From Marinomonas hwangdonensis (GTDB taxonomy: Bacteria; Pseudomonadota; Gammaproteobacteria; Pseudomonadales; Marinomonadaceae): a stretch of DNA of 64,000 bases. A program made the position numbers and the translations under genes. Location: NCBI RefSeq assembly GCF_003721245.1, contig NZ_RIZG01000004.1, forward strand, positions 186,001 through 250,000, written 5' to 3'. A model generated the notes under the pieces. That model worked only from the letters and a program-made list of their open reading frames with translations. It did no database searches and was not told where the DNA came from. The stretch's first letter is position 1. Each line of letters starts with the position of its first letter. Below, piece by piece: positions 9,979-19,589 of this stretch.

Positions 9979-10407
9979 GTGAATTTAGTTCGACTTATTT
10001 ATGCAAGCACCATTAGCGATCAATTTGTGGTTGATGATATTGGCCGTATTCTCAAAGCGGCTCGAGTCAATAACAAAGCCATCAATGTGACCGGTTTGCT
10101 GTCTTTTAATCGAGAGTTCTTTCTTCAATGTTTAGAGGGAACGCGTCAAGATGTGAATAACATTTATCATAAAATTGCGACGGATCCTCGTCACAAAAAA
10201 CCTGAAATAATTGATTACCAGGAGATCTCCCACAGGGAGTTTGATAGTTGGAATATGGGCTATTTACAAAATACTGAGAGCCTTGCTGAATTGATCTATC
10301 AGCACACAAAGAGTATCAGCTTTGACCCATATAAGATGAACGGTGAGAGTGCTAAGTCGCTATTGCTGGATATAAGAGATGAGATCAAACAGGCCGAATC
10401 GCAATGA
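9979..10407 (+). CDS. Stand-alone BLUF-domain blue-light photoreceptor
   Basis: This 142-residue protein is almost entirely a BLUF domain, which binds FAD non-covalently and senses blue light. The residues of the light-driven hydrogen-bond switch are all present with the family's spacing: Tyr8, Asn32, Gln50, Trp91 and Met93 (equivalent to AppA Y21, N45, Q63, W104, M106). A short C-terminal helical tail follows, as in other short BLUF proteins that act by protein-protein contact. The start must be GTG because the adjacent ATG at 9977 runs straight into TGA. The output partner is unknown; the neighbour downstream is D-lactate dehydrogenase, 150 bp away. Confidence 0.92.
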   Translation: MNLVRLIYASTISDQFVVDDIGRILKAARVNNKAINVTGLLSFNREFFLQCLEGTRQDVNNIYHKIATDPRHKKPEIIDYQEISHREFDSWNMGYLQNTESLAELIYQHTKSISFDPYKMNGESAKSLLLDIRDEIKQAESQ

Positions 10408-10557
10408 TGCTCTAACAAGGGCATCCTTCAATGTGGATTCTGGCATAAGCAATTCTTATGGTGATGATTCCCAAATGTGTGGTTGTGGTATTTTTTACTG
10501 TTTGTTCAGTTTAGTATACCCGCCTCTTTCTATTGATACGTTGCGAAGTACCTTAAT

Positions 10558-12294
10558 ATGACGGAAACCAGTTTCAGCTTAGATTTGGCCGCTGAATTAA
10601 AGGCCATCGTAGGAAATCAATACACCTTAACCGATGAAGACAAGACGAAACCTTATAGTCAGGGCATTCGTCTTGGTGGTGGTAAGGCCTATGCGGTTGT
10701 GCGTCCAGGTAGTTTGATTGAAATCTGGAAATGTCTGCAAGCCTGCGTAAAAGCCGACGTTATTGTTATTATGCAAGCGGCTAACACCGGTTTGACTGGT
10801 GGCTCAACACCAAATGGTGAAGGTTATGATCGTCCTATTGTGATTATAAGTACCATGCGAATCGACGATATTCAGTTGCTTGACCAAGGCAAACAAATCG
10901 TCGGTTTTGCGGGAAGTACCTTGTTTGGCCTAGAAGACACGCTGAAACCCTACGGGCGTGAACCGCATTCTGTTATTGGTTCTTCTTGTATTGGTGCGTC
11001 TATCGTTGGCGGTGTGTGTAATAACTCTGGCGGCGCGTTAGTTCAACGTGGCCCGGCTTATACAGAAATGTCGTTGTTTGCTCAAGTTACCCAAGATGGC
11101 GAACTGCAATTGGTAAACAACTTAGGCATTGAGTTGGGTAACGACCCAGAAGAAATTCTGACCAACTTGCAAAACAAAACCTACCAAGAAAAAGACATTC
11201 AATTTCCAGACAAACGTGGTTCTGACAACGAATACCATGAGAGAATTCGAGATGTTGACGCGGACACGCCGTCGCGTTTCAACAACGATCCAAGACGTTT
11301 ATACGAAGCATCCGGTTGTGCGGGTAAACTTGCCGTATTTGCTGTGCGAATTGATACCTTTCCTATCCCAGAAAAACATCAAGTTTTTTACATTGGCACC
11401 AATGATCCAGCCGTCATGGAACAGATGCGCCGTGATATGTTGTCGACCTTTACCAATTTGCCTGTGTCTGGTGAATATATGCATAACAGCAGCTACGATA
11501 TTAGTAAAAAATACGGAAAGGATAGCTATTTGGTGATCGACAAGCTGGGCACAAAATACATTCCTAAAATGTTTGCTCTTAAGAGAACCGTAGACAGATG
11601 GGCGGGTAAATTGACCTTTATGCCAAACAAGTTCTCCGACATCATGATGCAGTACATGAGTCAGCTTTTTCCGAATCATCTACCAAAACGCATGGAAGAT
11701 TTTCGCGAAAAATATGAACACCATTGGATAGTAGAAACCAGCAATGATGGAGTCGCAGAAGCCCAAGGCTATTTAGAGAACTTCTTTAAAAATAATGAAG
11801 GCAGCTATTTTGCTTGTACCAAACGTGAAGCTGATCAGGCCATCTTGCATCGCTTTGTGACCGGTGGTGCATTAACACGTTATCACTTAATGAATGGCAA
11901 AGATCTCGGTTCCATCATGACTATCGATGTGGCATTTCCGCGTAATGAACGCGATTGGTTTGAAGAACTGCCACAAGACATCGAAGAAAAAGTCGCCGTA
12001 AAAATGTATTACGGGCATTTCTTTTGTCATGTTATGCACCAAAACTACATCATGAAAAAAGGTGTTGATGGTAAAGCCGTGAAGAATCAGATTCTATCCA
12101 GCTATGATGCCCGTGGCGCAGAATACCCCGCTGAGCACAATGTAGGCCATGAGTATGCAGCTAAACCCGCGTTGCGCGAGTTTTACCAAAAGACGGATCC
12201 AACCAATAGCTTTAATTCAGGGATTGGCGGCACCAGTAAACTGAAAAACTGGCAAGCACTAAGCGACGAACACAAAGGGTGTGGCTGCAAGTAA
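10558..12294 (+). CDS. dld: Quinone-dependent D-lactate dehydrogenase
   Basis: Dld (578 aa; the E. coli enzyme is similar at 571) is a peripheral membrane flavoprotein that oxidises D-lactate to pyruvate and reduces quinone. The PCMH FAD-binding segment includes 'QAANTGLTGGSTPNG' and 'VIGSSCIGASIVGGVCNNSGG'-type motifs (residues ~80-165), and the C-terminal lactate-dehydrogenase membrane-binding domain is full length. The start ATG has a weak ribosome binding site. A D-lactate permease is not seen nearby. Confidence 0.95.
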   Translation: MTETSFSLDLAAELKAIVGNQYTLTDEDKTKPYSQGIRLGGGKAYAVVRPGSLIEIWKCLQACVKADVIVIMQAANTGLTGGSTPNGEGYDRPIVIISTMRIDDIQLLDQGKQIVGFAGSTLFGLEDTLKPYGREPHSVIGSSCIGASIVGGVCNNSGGALVQRGPAYTEMSLFAQVTQDGELQLVNNLGIELGNDPEEILTNLQNKTYQEKDIQFPDKRGSDNEYHERIRDVDADTPSRFNNDPRRLYEASGCAGKLAVFAVRIDTFPIPEKHQVFYIGTNDPAVMEQMRRDMLSTFTNLPVSGEYMHNSSYDISKKYGKDSYLVIDKLGTKYIPKMFALKRTVDRWAGKLTFMPNKFSDIMMQYMSQLFPNHLPKRMEDFREKYEHHWIVETSNDGVAEAQGYLENFFKNNEGSYFACTKREADQAILHRFVTGGALTRYHLMNGKDLGSIMTIDVAFPRNERDWFEELPQDIEEKVAVKMYYGHFFCHVMHQNYIMKKGVDGKAVKNQILSSYDARGAEYPAEHNVGHEYAAKPALREFYQKTDPTNSFNSGIGGTSKLKNWQALSDEHKGCGCK

Positions 12295-12317
12295 TTTTGT
12301 TTACATAAAGGAAGATC

Positions 12318-14177
12318 ATGTTACGTTTTTTTGAAAAATGGGTATCAGCTTATCCTGAAATAGAAGCTGCACAAGCACCGAATACCTTGGTGGCTTTTTG
12401 TCGTTATTTTTCGAGAGGGTTAGAAATCCCCTTGATTTTGATGTCGGTGTTGACCGCTACATTGGCTATCTTAGAAGTCGTTTTGTTTAGCTTTATGGGA
12501 CAGCTCGTCGACTGGTTAGTGAATAGAGAGCCCAAGGCATTTTTTGCGGAAGAAAGTACCCATTTGATTTTAATGTCGTTGATGATATTGGTGTTTATGC
12601 CACTGGTTACTTACCTGCATTCCGTTATTGTCCATCAGACTTTATTGGGTAATTACCCGATGCGGATTCGTTGGTTGTCGCACCATTATATTTTACGACA
12701 AAGTATGGCGTTTTTTCAGGATGAGTTTGCTGGAAGAATCTCAACGAAAGTGATGCAAACTTCGTTAGCTGTGCGTGAAACTGTGATGAAACTTTTAGAT
12801 GTTCTGGTATATATCGGCGTCTACTTTATTTCGATGGTTGTTTTAATTGCGAATGCAGACTATCGACTGATGATCCCTATGCTGGTCTGGTTGGTATTTT
12901 ATGTTTTGTTACAGTTGTATTTTATTCCAAAACTAAAGCATATTTCGGCGGAGCAGGCGGATGCACGCTCCACTATGACAGGGCGGGTGGTTGACAGCTA
13001 CAGCAATATATCCACTGTTAAGCTGTTTTCACACCATCAGCGAGAAGCAGATTACGCCAAAGAAGGAATGGATGGTTTTTTGCAGACGGTATATAAACAG
13101 ATGAGATTGGTTACCAAGCTCAATGTTGGGGTCCAGCTGTGCAATTATCTATTAACTTTTTCCGTGGCAGCTTTGTCAATTTGGCTTTGGACAGATAGCA
13201 TTATTAGTGTTGGTGCTATCGCGATTGCCGTTAGTTTAGCGCTTCGAATTAATGGTATGTCTCAGTGGATAATGTGGGAAATCAGTACCTTATTTGAAAA
13301 TATTGGTATGGTGAACGACGGTATGAAAACTCTCTCACAGCCGATAGACATTCAAGATAAACAAGATGCTCAAGTGTTGACGGTTTCGCAAGGGGCCATT
13401 CAATACCAAGCAGTGAATTTTCATTACGGCAAACAAGATGAAAAAGTGATTGAAAACCTTTCTCTGTCGATTAAACCGGGTGAAAAAATAGGCTTAGTAG
13501 GGCGTTCTGGTGCCGGCAAGTCTACCATAGTCAATTTACTCATGCGTTTCCACGATATTGAATCAGGGCATATCCTGGTTGACGGGCAAGACATTAGCAA
13601 AGTGAAGCAAGATTCTTTACGTGCCCAAATTGGTATGGTGACACAGGATACGTCCTTGCTTCACAGAACGGTACGCGAGAATTTACTTTATGGGCGTCCT
13701 AATGCCACAGAAGAAGAGATGGTAGCGGCGGCTAAAAAAGCCGAAGCACACGATTTTATTCAAACTTTATCCGATCCCTTTGGAAATACTGGCTACGACG
13801 CTATGGTTGGGGAGCGGGGCATTAAACTATCAGGCGGGCAACGTCAGCGTATTGCTATAGCTCGTGTTTTGTTGAAAGACGCGCCCTTATTGGTGTTAGA
13901 CGAGGCCACATCAGCCTTGGATTCTGAAGTTGAAGCCGCTATTCAAGACAGTTTATACAAATTGATGCAAGGCAAAACCGTGATCGCAATCGCCCACAGG
14001 CTGTCTACTATTGCGGCAATGGATCGCTTGATCGTACTGGATAAAGGGCACATTGTAGAGCAAGGTCGACACGATGAGCTAATTCAGAACGGAGGGATTT
14101 ATGCTTCTCTTTGGGCGCATCAAACAGGTGGTTTCTTAGCCGAAGACATTGAACTTGATGACGACACTAAAGCGTGA
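12318..14177 (+). CDS. ABC exporter half-transporter, fused permease and ATPase (MsbA-like)
   Basis: This 619-residue protein has a type-IV ABC exporter membrane domain with six predicted helices (about residues 35-340), then an ATPase domain with Walker A GRSGAGKST, Q-loop 'MVTQDTSLLHRTVRENLLYG', signature [13 protein letters not shown] and Walker B 'LLVLDEATSALD'. It should work as a homodimer exporting a lipid, peptide or drug; the substrate cannot be told from sequence. It starts 23 bp after dld with an AAGGAAG ribosome binding site, so the two may be co-transcribed. Confidence 0.93.
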   Translation: MLRFFEKWVSAYPEIEAAQAPNTLVAFCRYFSRGLEIPLILMSVLTATLAILEVVLFSFMGQLVDWLVNREPKAFFAEESTHLILMSLMILVFMPLVTYLHSVIVHQTLLGNYPMRIRWLSHHYILRQSMAFFQDEFAGRISTKVMQTSLAVRETVMKLLDVLVYIGVYFISMVVLIANADYRLMIPMLVWLVFYVLLQLYFIPKLKHISAEQADARSTMTGRVVDSYSNISTVKLFSHHQREADYAKEGMDGFLQTVYKQMRLVTKLNVGVQLCNYLLTFSVAALSIWLWTDSIISVGAIAIAVSLALRINGMSQWIMWEISTLFENIGMVNDGMKTLSQPIDIQDKQDAQVLTVSQGAIQYQAVNFHYGKQDEKVIENLSLSIKPGEKIGLVGRSGAGKSTIVNLLMRFHDIESGHILVDGQDISKVKQDSLRAQIGMVTQDTSLLHRTVRENLLYGRPNATEEEMVAAAKKAEAHDFIQTLSDPFGNTGYDAMVGERGIKLSGGQRQRIAIARVLLKDAPLLVLDEATSALDSEVEAAIQDSLYKLMQGKTVIAIAHRLSTIAAMDRLIVLDKGHIVEQGRHDELIQNGGIYASLWAHQTGGFLAEDIELDDDTKA

Positions 14178-14254
14178 TGCTTGATGAGTCAAAATGGATG
14201 GCATATCAACACTGTGGATTTTGCCGCTCGTGAAACACTAAAAGGAAAATAGTG

Positions 14255-14584
14255 ATGACGTATTTCATTTTGTTTCTGGCAATACTGGCAGAAGTGGTGG
14301 CGACTACAGCATTAAAAGCGTCTGACTCTTTTACTAAACTCGTACCTACGGTGATTTTGGTGGTGGGTTATGGGGTGTCTTTCTACTTATTGACGATAGT
14401 TATGCGTTCAATGCCAACCGGTGTGACTTATGCTATCTGGTCTGGTTTAGGTGTTGTATTGATTTCATTGTTTGGTTATTTTTTTGCGCATGAAAAGCTT
14501 GATTTGGCAGCCTGCATAGGAATGTCTTTGATTGTAATAGGGGTCGTCGTGATTAATGTTTTCTCCAAAACGGTAGGGCATTAA
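14255..14584 (+). CDS. Small multidrug resistance (SMR/EmrE) family efflux protein
   Basis: About 109 residues form four transmembrane helices. The essential proton/cation-binding Glu lies in helix 1 ('AILAEVVATTALK'), and 'GVTYAIWSGLG' is the classical SMR motif of helix 3. It functions as a dual-topology dimer exchanging protons for cationic compounds such as quaternary amines or guanidinium. I prefer the ATG at 14255 over the GTG at 14252 because it lies 8 bp from the AAAGGA ribosome binding site. It follows the ABC exporter by ~75 bp and ends at a strong terminator. Confidence 0.92.
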   Translation: MTYFILFLAILAEVVATTALKASDSFTKLVPTVILVVGYGVSFYLLTIVMRSMPTGVTYAIWSGLGVVLISLFGYFFAHEKLDLAACIGMSLIVIGVVVINVFSKTVGH

Positions 14585-14587
14585 ACA

Positions 14588-14626
14588 AAAAATGCCCACT
14601 AAACGTATCGCCTAGTGGGCATTTTT
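14588..14626. terminator. Strong bidirectional terminator between SMR gene and tctA
   Basis: AAAATGCCCACTA (14589-14601) pairs perfectly with TAGTGGGCATTTT (14613-14625), loop 11 nt, with A-tract on the left and T-tract on the right. It serves both converging genes. Confidence 0.93.
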
Positions 14627-14647
14627 CAATCAGTGGTAAAGGTAAGA

Positions 14648-16168
14648 TTATGCGACCTTTTTCTTACCAAATACTTTACTGATCAACGGCATTACTAAGA
14701 CTAAGATCGCAATAACCATAATGGTCAGAGTCAATGGACGTTCCCAAAGGAACGCCAAACTACCATCAGAAAGCACCAAAGAGCGGCTCAGGTTCTGTTC
14801 CATGATATCTCCCAGAATGTAGCCCAATAACATGGGTGCCATAGGGAAATCCAACATTTTAAGAAATAGTGCGATTACCGTAATAAACACCATCATCTGA
14901 ATATCAAACGTGTTGAAGCTGACCAGATACACACCCGTGATAGAGAAGAACAAGATCAACGGAATTAAAATCTGACGAGGAATCGCCAACAAGCGCGAGA
15001 TATAGGGAATTAAAGGCAAGTTCAGAATCAAGAGTACTAGGTTGCCAAAGTACATAGAGATAATAACAGACCAAAACACATCAGGGTTATCAACAAACAA
15101 ACGCGGACCAGGTTGAACACCAGCAGCGATTAGTGCACCCAGCATGATGGCCGTTGTGCCTGATCCAGGTATACCTAGAGTAAGTAAAGGGACGAACGAA
15201 CCAGTAGATGCCGCGTTATTGGCTGTTTCTGGCGCGGCTAAACCACGAAGAGCACCTTTACCAAATTTCAATTTTTCTTTGGCGGAAGCAAAGTTACGCT
15301 CCATACCGTAGGCCAAGAAAGAAGCGATAGTGGCACCAGCACCCGGCAACACACCTATGATAAAACCAAACACAGAAGAACGTGCCACCGTTGGGGCTAC
15401 TTCCTTCACTTCTTCTTTTGTTAGCTTCATGCTACCAAGTGCGGCCATATTGATTTCAGGATCTTTTTCTAGATGCTGACCTTTCATAACCGACATAATC
15501 ACTTCAGTTAATGCAAACGTTGCCATAGCTAGCAATAGAAAGCTGACACCATCAATTAAATCGATGTTACCAAATGTGAAACGAGGGACCCCTGTCATGA
15601 CATCCGCACCGACAGTCGCAATCATTAGACCAAAAACAGTCATCATCATGGCTTTTATGACTTGTCCCTTTCCGGAAAACGCCGCCACAGCGGTAAGACC
15701 AAGGACCATTAAAGCGAAGTAGTCGCCAGATTGAAAGCTCAACGCCACTGAGGCCAGAGCAGGTGCAGCAAACAACAGTATGATTGCTCCTACGGTCCCA
15801 CCAACAAATGAACAGTAGGCCGCCAACGCTAATGCTTTTCCTGCTTGTCCTTTTTGTGCAATCGGGTAGCCATCGAATGAAGTAACAACAGTACTTGAAC
15901 AGCCTGGTGCATTGATAAGGATGGATGAAGTAGAGCCACCAAAAACCGCGCCATAATAGACACCAGCCATCAAAATAATACCAGATGAAGGATCTAGGCC
16001 GTAAGTGATAGGGATCATCAAGGCCACTGCTGAAATGGGGCCAAGACCAGGTAACATTCCAATGAAGGTACCAGCGAAACAGCCCACCACAACCATCATA
16101 ATGTTAAAGGGCATTACGGCGGTGCCAAGCCCAACAAATATTCCGTCTAACATGTCCTTAAACTCCAA
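14648..16168 (-). CDS. tctA: Tripartite tricarboxylate transporter large permease
   Basis: TctA (506 aa) is the large permease of the TTT family, with about 11-12 predicted membrane helices and the family motif 'GTFIGMLPGLGPISAVALMIP' split around residues 32-52 and its repeat 'GFIIGVLPGAGATIASFLAYG' around residues 270-290. With TctB and the periplasmic TctC it imports carboxylates (citrate-like or other organic acids), driven by ion gradients. It overlaps tctB by 11 bp. The adjacent CitA/CitB-type two-component system probably controls it. Confidence 0.95.
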   Translation of the reverse strand: MEFKDMLDGIFVGLGTAVMPFNIMMVVVGCFAGTFIGMLPGLGPISAVALMIPITYGLDPSSGIILMAGVYYGAVFGGSTSSILINAPGCSSTVVTSFDGYPIAQKGQAGKALALAAYCSFVGGTVGAIILLFAAPALASVALSFQSGDYFALMVLGLTAVAAFSGKGQVIKAMMMTVFGLMIATVGADVMTGVPRFTFGNIDLIDGVSFLLLAMATFALTEVIMSVMKGQHLEKDPEINMAALGSMKLTKEEVKEVAPTVARSSVFGFIIGVLPGAGATIASFLAYGMERNFASAKEKLKFGKGALRGLAAPETANNAASTGSFVPLLTLGIPGSGTTAIMLGALIAAGVQPGPRLFVDNPDVFWSVIISMYFGNLVLLILNLPLIPYISRLLAIPRQILIPLILFFSITGVYLVSFNTFDIQMMVFITVIALFLKMLDFPMAPMLLGYILGDIMEQNLSRSLVLSDGSLAFLWERPLTLTIMVIAILVLVMPLISKVFGKKKVA

Positions 16169-16640
16169 ACAGCATGGTTATTAAGCGCCCTGGGGCAAGG
16201 TAAATATCGAGTAATTGAGATAGCGCGAACCAAATGAAAAGGCCAAAAGGCAGTGAAGCAAGAATCAATATTTTCCAGCGACGCTCACCTAATACCCAGT
16301 AACCGCCAATTAAAAATATCACTGTAGAAATTAAGAAGCCGAACCACTCTAATGCCAAACCGAATAGAACGACCAAGGCCAATAATTTTACAACAATAGA
16401 AAAGTCATAACCCTTCAGAGAAAGACGTTCACCCCCATTTCGGCTAGCATTTAAGATTAAAGCGATTGATAAGATACACCCCAGTAATGCCAATACTTTT
16501 GGTAATGTTTGTGCGTTAAAGGGTTCGTATTCATCACCGGGGATCATGGAAATATCACCCGCATAATAGCCATAAGCAGCAGATAAGCATAAAAACGCCA
16601 ACCCACCAATATGATCTTTAGTAATAACCATAGGGTTCAC
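16158..16640 (-). CDS. tctB: Tripartite tricarboxylate transporter small permease
   Basis: TctB (160 aa) is the poorly conserved small membrane subunit of the TTT transporter, with four predicted helices (about residues 12-30, 45-62, 83-115 and 120-150). Identity rests on size, topology and position between tctC and tctA, with an 11-bp overlap into tctA. Co-translation with TctA is expected. Confidence 0.9.
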   Translation of the reverse strand: MNPMVITKDHIGGLAFLCLSAAYGYYAGDISMIPGDEYEPFNAQTLPKVLALLGCILSIALILNASRNGGERLSLKGYDFSIVVKLLALVVLFGLALEWFGFLISTVIFLIGGYWVLGERRWKILILASLPFGLFIWFALSQLLDIYLAPGRLITMLFGV

Positions 16641-16689
16641 CTTTGACGACTAAAAGCCGTCTATTTCGCAATTAAATAGGGAGAATGAC

Positions 16690-16727
16690 AGAGCTTCAAA
16701 AGACATAATTTCATCAATTGAAGCTCT
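16690..16727 (-). other. Inverted repeat in the tctC-tctB gap
   Basis: AGAGCTTCAA (16690-16699) and TTGAAGCTCT (16718-16727) form a perfect 10-bp stem with an 18-nt loop. It lacks a U-tract on the minus strand. Such a hairpin after a binding-protein gene can protect the tctC message or lower readthrough into tctBA, giving more TctC than permease (inference). Confidence 0.6.
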
Positions 16728-16778
16728 ATAGCTTAGGTTTTAGATGCAAAACCCATTAGAACTAATTTCTTTTGACTA

Positions 16779-17762
16779 TTATTTCAAGAAGCCAAGTTCA
16801 CGCATTAGGTCACCAATGACCGCTTCTTGATTTTCAAGGAAAGCAACAAAATCGGCACGAGGTTTGTAGATTTCTGACCAGCCGTTACGGTCACGGACAA
16901 CTTGCCACTCTGTTGTGTCATACATTTTGCTAAGCAGATCCGCGTATTCGTTGGCTGCTTCATCAGAAAGACCAGGCGCACCAAAGAATCCGCGCCAGTT
17001 AACAAAGCTAGCGTCATAGCCTAATTCTTTAAGAGTAGGGACGTCTGGAGCCGTGCTAGATCTTTCGTCGCCCGTAATGGCTAGAATACGAACTTCCCCT
17101 GCATTGGCTAGTACAACGGCTTCACTGAAACCCGTAGAAAGTAGTTGTGCTTCACCAGACAAGATACCCGCCATTGCGGTGCCACCTGCATCATATGCAA
17201 CGTATTTGAGTCGACGAGCGTCACCACCAGCGGCTTTGAACGCCATAGCTGCAACCAAATGATCCATGCTGCCACGAGCAGAACCGCCTGCAATAGAAAC
17301 AGAACGAGGATTAGCGTTAAAATCGCTGACTACTTGATTGAAAGTTTGATACTTGGAACTTGTAGGCACGACGAATGCACCATAATCGCCAATAACTGCA
17401 GCAATAGGTGTTAGATCACGAAATGACTGGGGGAAAACTTTAGATAAGGAACTGATAACGATAGGTGTAGAGTTCACCATCAAGGTACCATGACTTTGAT
17501 CGGCTTTCTCAATTAAGTTTGCAATGGCTTTACCGCCACCGCCGCCAGATAGGTTTTCGAAAGAAGCTGTGTCAATCAAGCCAGATTTAGTTAGCGCTTC
17601 ACCAACACCACGAGCCGTACCATCCCAGCCACCACCAGCACCGCCTGGGATGAGGAAATGGATGTCGTCAACGGCAGCATTAGCCGATCCCATGCTAAGC
17701 GTCGACGCAAGAGCCGCTGCCAACAAAGTAACTTTATTTCGAGCAATAAATTTAGATAACAT
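16779..17762 (-). CDS. tctC: Tripartite tricarboxylate transporter substrate-binding protein
   Basis: TctC/Bug-family protein (327 aa) with a Sec signal peptide ending near 'GSANAA' (residue ~30). The mature part opens with 'IHFLIPGGAGGGWDGTARGVG', the Bug-family ligand loop, here split around residues 34-54. It captures a carboxylate in the periplasm and delivers it to TctAB. It is first in the operon and divergent from the sensor kinase gene. Confidence 0.95.
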   Translation of the reverse strand: MLSKFIARNKVTLLAAALASTLSMGSANAAVDDIHFLIPGGAGGGWDGTARGVGEALTKSGLIDTASFENLSGGGGGKAIANLIEKADQSHGTLMVNSTPIVISSLSKVFPQSFRDLTPIAAVIGDYGAFVVPTSSKYQTFNQVVSDFNANPRSVSIAGGSARGSMDHLVAAMAFKAAGGDARRLKYVAYDAGGTAMAGILSGEAQLLSTGFSEAVVLANAGEVRILAITGDERSSTAPDVPTLKELGYDASFVNWRGFFGAPGLSDEAANEYADLLSKMYDTTEWQVVRDRNGWSEIYKPRADFVAFLENQEAVIGDLMRELGFLK

Positions 17763-17942
17763 ATTATGACCTCATTTTGTTTTTATAATGTCTTACGCAG
17801 CTAAATATATTCGGCTATTGCATGATTAAAAATAATTTGTCATTAAAGGCTATATAATACTTTAACGCCATTTTGTTCATTTTGTTCACAGGCGATTTGA
17901 CCGAATCTTCGTTAGTATAGACATTAAAAGAGAAAATGAGAG
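17763..17942. promoter_or_regulatory. Divergent promoter region between tctC and its two-component genes
   Basis: This 180-bp AT-rich gap must hold both promoters. A tandem direct repeat TTTTGTTCA occurs at 17871-17879 and 17880-17888. A TATAAT box lies at 17853-17858 on the plus strand. The direct repeats are good candidates for the response-regulator binding sites, since CitB/DcuR-family regulators commonly bind AT-rich repeats in such gaps (inference). Confidence 0.5.
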
Positions 17943-19589
17943 ATGAATAATCCTTTGCGTAACTTTAAACTCAAAACTCGCATGACCCTCATTTTAGGTT
18001 TAATGGCGCTGATGCAAACGAGTATCTTGGGGGTGTTTGCCCTAAATTATTTGTATCATTCACTTGAAGAGCAGGTGGCAGAGCGTGCGCTTAACGTCGC
18101 AAAAACCATTGCTGTAATGCCTGAAATTATTAGCGCCATCGAATTACATGACAGTCAGTATCTTCAGCCTCTTAGCTTGCAGTTAGCGAAAACGACGAAC
18201 GCCCGCTTTGTTGTAATCGGTGATAGCAAGAGTATCCGTCTGTCCCACCCAACCCCTGCTCGCATAGGTCAGCCTATGTATGACGATGAAGGCGATTTCA
18301 ATGAGCCAGCGCTACTAGAAGGCTTGGCATATGTGCAAAAAGCAACGGGAAGTTTGGGGTCATCCATTCGCGGCAAAGCGCCTGTTTTTGATCACTCTGG
18401 TGAAGTGATTGGTGTGATTTCGGTTGGTTTTATGCTGGATGCCGTGGACACTATAACAGCGCGTTACCGAACCACGTTATTGATTGCCATTTTAGGCGCT
18501 TTTTTAATCAGCGTCTTAATTGCATTCTGGTTTGCTAACCACTTTAAAAAAGCTATTTTTGGCTTAGAGCCGGAGCAGATTGGGCTGTTGTTTGAAGAGC
18601 GCAACGCTACGTTGGAGTCCATTCGTGAAGGTATTATTGCGATAAACGCGGATGGGGTCATTACCACGTTTAACCGCGCAGCATTACACACATTAAATCT
18701 TCAGGATAAAACCTTGTTATTGGGTAAGCCCATTCACAGTATTTTGCCTGATAGCCAAATGTTGAAAGTGCTGGCTTCTGGTGAGCCGCAATTTGATGAA
18801 GAGTTTTGGTTAAATGGTTCTTGTTTTATTACTAATCGCCTACCTGTGCGTCAAGACGACAACATTATAGGCGTGGTATCCAGTTTTCGCCCTAAAGATG
18901 AGCTTGATATGGTTAGTCGTCAGCTTACCAAGATTCGACAATACGCCGACAGTCTACGCAGTCAAACTCATGAATATTCTAACAAACTGCATACGATTGC
19001 AGGCTTAATACAAATCGGTGCTACAAAAGAGGCGCTCGCTCTTATTGGCCAAGAAACAGAAAACCACCAAACGCTGATTCATTTGCTTGTCGCTGCTGTT
19101 CCAGACCCGATTCTTGCGGGTTGTTTGTTAGGGAAATACAATCGAGCCAGCGAATTGGGCTTGGTATTATCCATTGACCCAGACAGTCACATGACCGATA
19201 TTCCTTTACATATAGCCCGTGAACAATTAGTCAGCATTATTGGTAATTTGTTAGACAATGCCTTTGAAGCAACGCTTTCTCACACGGGAGCAGGTGGCGC
19301 GGTGAGTTTAACCATGACAGATTTAGGTAACGACTTGATCTTTGAGATTGAAGATCAAGGCGCCGGCATCTCGCCAGAAGATCAAGAGCGTATTTTTAAA
19401 AAGGGCGTGACGAGTAAGGACGAATTGGGACATGGTATTGGTTTGCACCTCGTTAACACGTTTTTGATGCGCATGGGGGCAACGGTTACCATTGAGCCCG
19501 GAGAAAACGTAGGCAGCCGATTTACAGTCTACATACCGAAAAATACACCCAGCATTGACCGCATAATAATAGAAAAGGTAAGTGAATGA
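17943..19589 (+). CDS. CitA/DcuS-family sensor histidine kinase
   Basis: This 548-residue kinase has helix 1 at about residues 15-35, a periplasmic PASp/CACHE carboxylate-sensor domain (~36-175), helix 2 (~178-198), a cytoplasmic PAS domain (~215-320), a phospho-acceptor region with 'SQTHEYSNKLHTIAGL' and an HATPase domain with 'GNLLDNAFEAT' and 'DQGAGISPED'. The layout is that of CitA/DcuS sensors for extracytoplasmic C4 or C6 carboxylates. It is divergent from tctCBA and overlaps its response regulator by 4 bp, so it likely senses the substrate of that transporter. Confidence 0.93.
   Translation: MNNPLRNFKLKTRMTLILGLMALMQTSILGVFALNYLYHSLEEQVAERALNVAKTIAVMPEIISAIELHDSQYLQPLSLQLAKTTNARFVVIGDSKSIRLSHPTPARIGQPMYDDEGDFNEPALLEGLAYVQKATGSLGSSIRGKAPVFDHSGEVIGVISVGFMLDAVDTITARYRTTLLIAILGAFLISVLIAFWFANHFKKAIFGLEPEQIGLLFEERNATLESIREGIIAINADGVITTFNRAALHTLNLQDKTLLLGKPIHSILPDSQMLKVLASGEPQFDEEFWLNGSCFITNRLPVRQDDNIIGVVSSFRPKDELDMVSRQLTKIRQYADSLRSQTHEYSNKLHTIAGLIQIGATKEALALIGQETENHQTLIHLLVAAVPDPILAGCLLGKYNRASELGLVLSIDPDSHMTDIPLHIAREQLVSIIGNLLDNAFEATLSHTGAGGAVSLTMTDLGNDLIFEIEDQGAGISPEDQERIFKKGVTSKDELGHGIGLHLVNTFLMRMGATVTIEPGENVGSRFTVYIPKNTPSIDRIIIEKVSE

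Noticed and set aside
10379-10561. 60-codon ORF bridging BLUF and dld
   Set aside because: Overlaps both real genes and has no family-like sequence.
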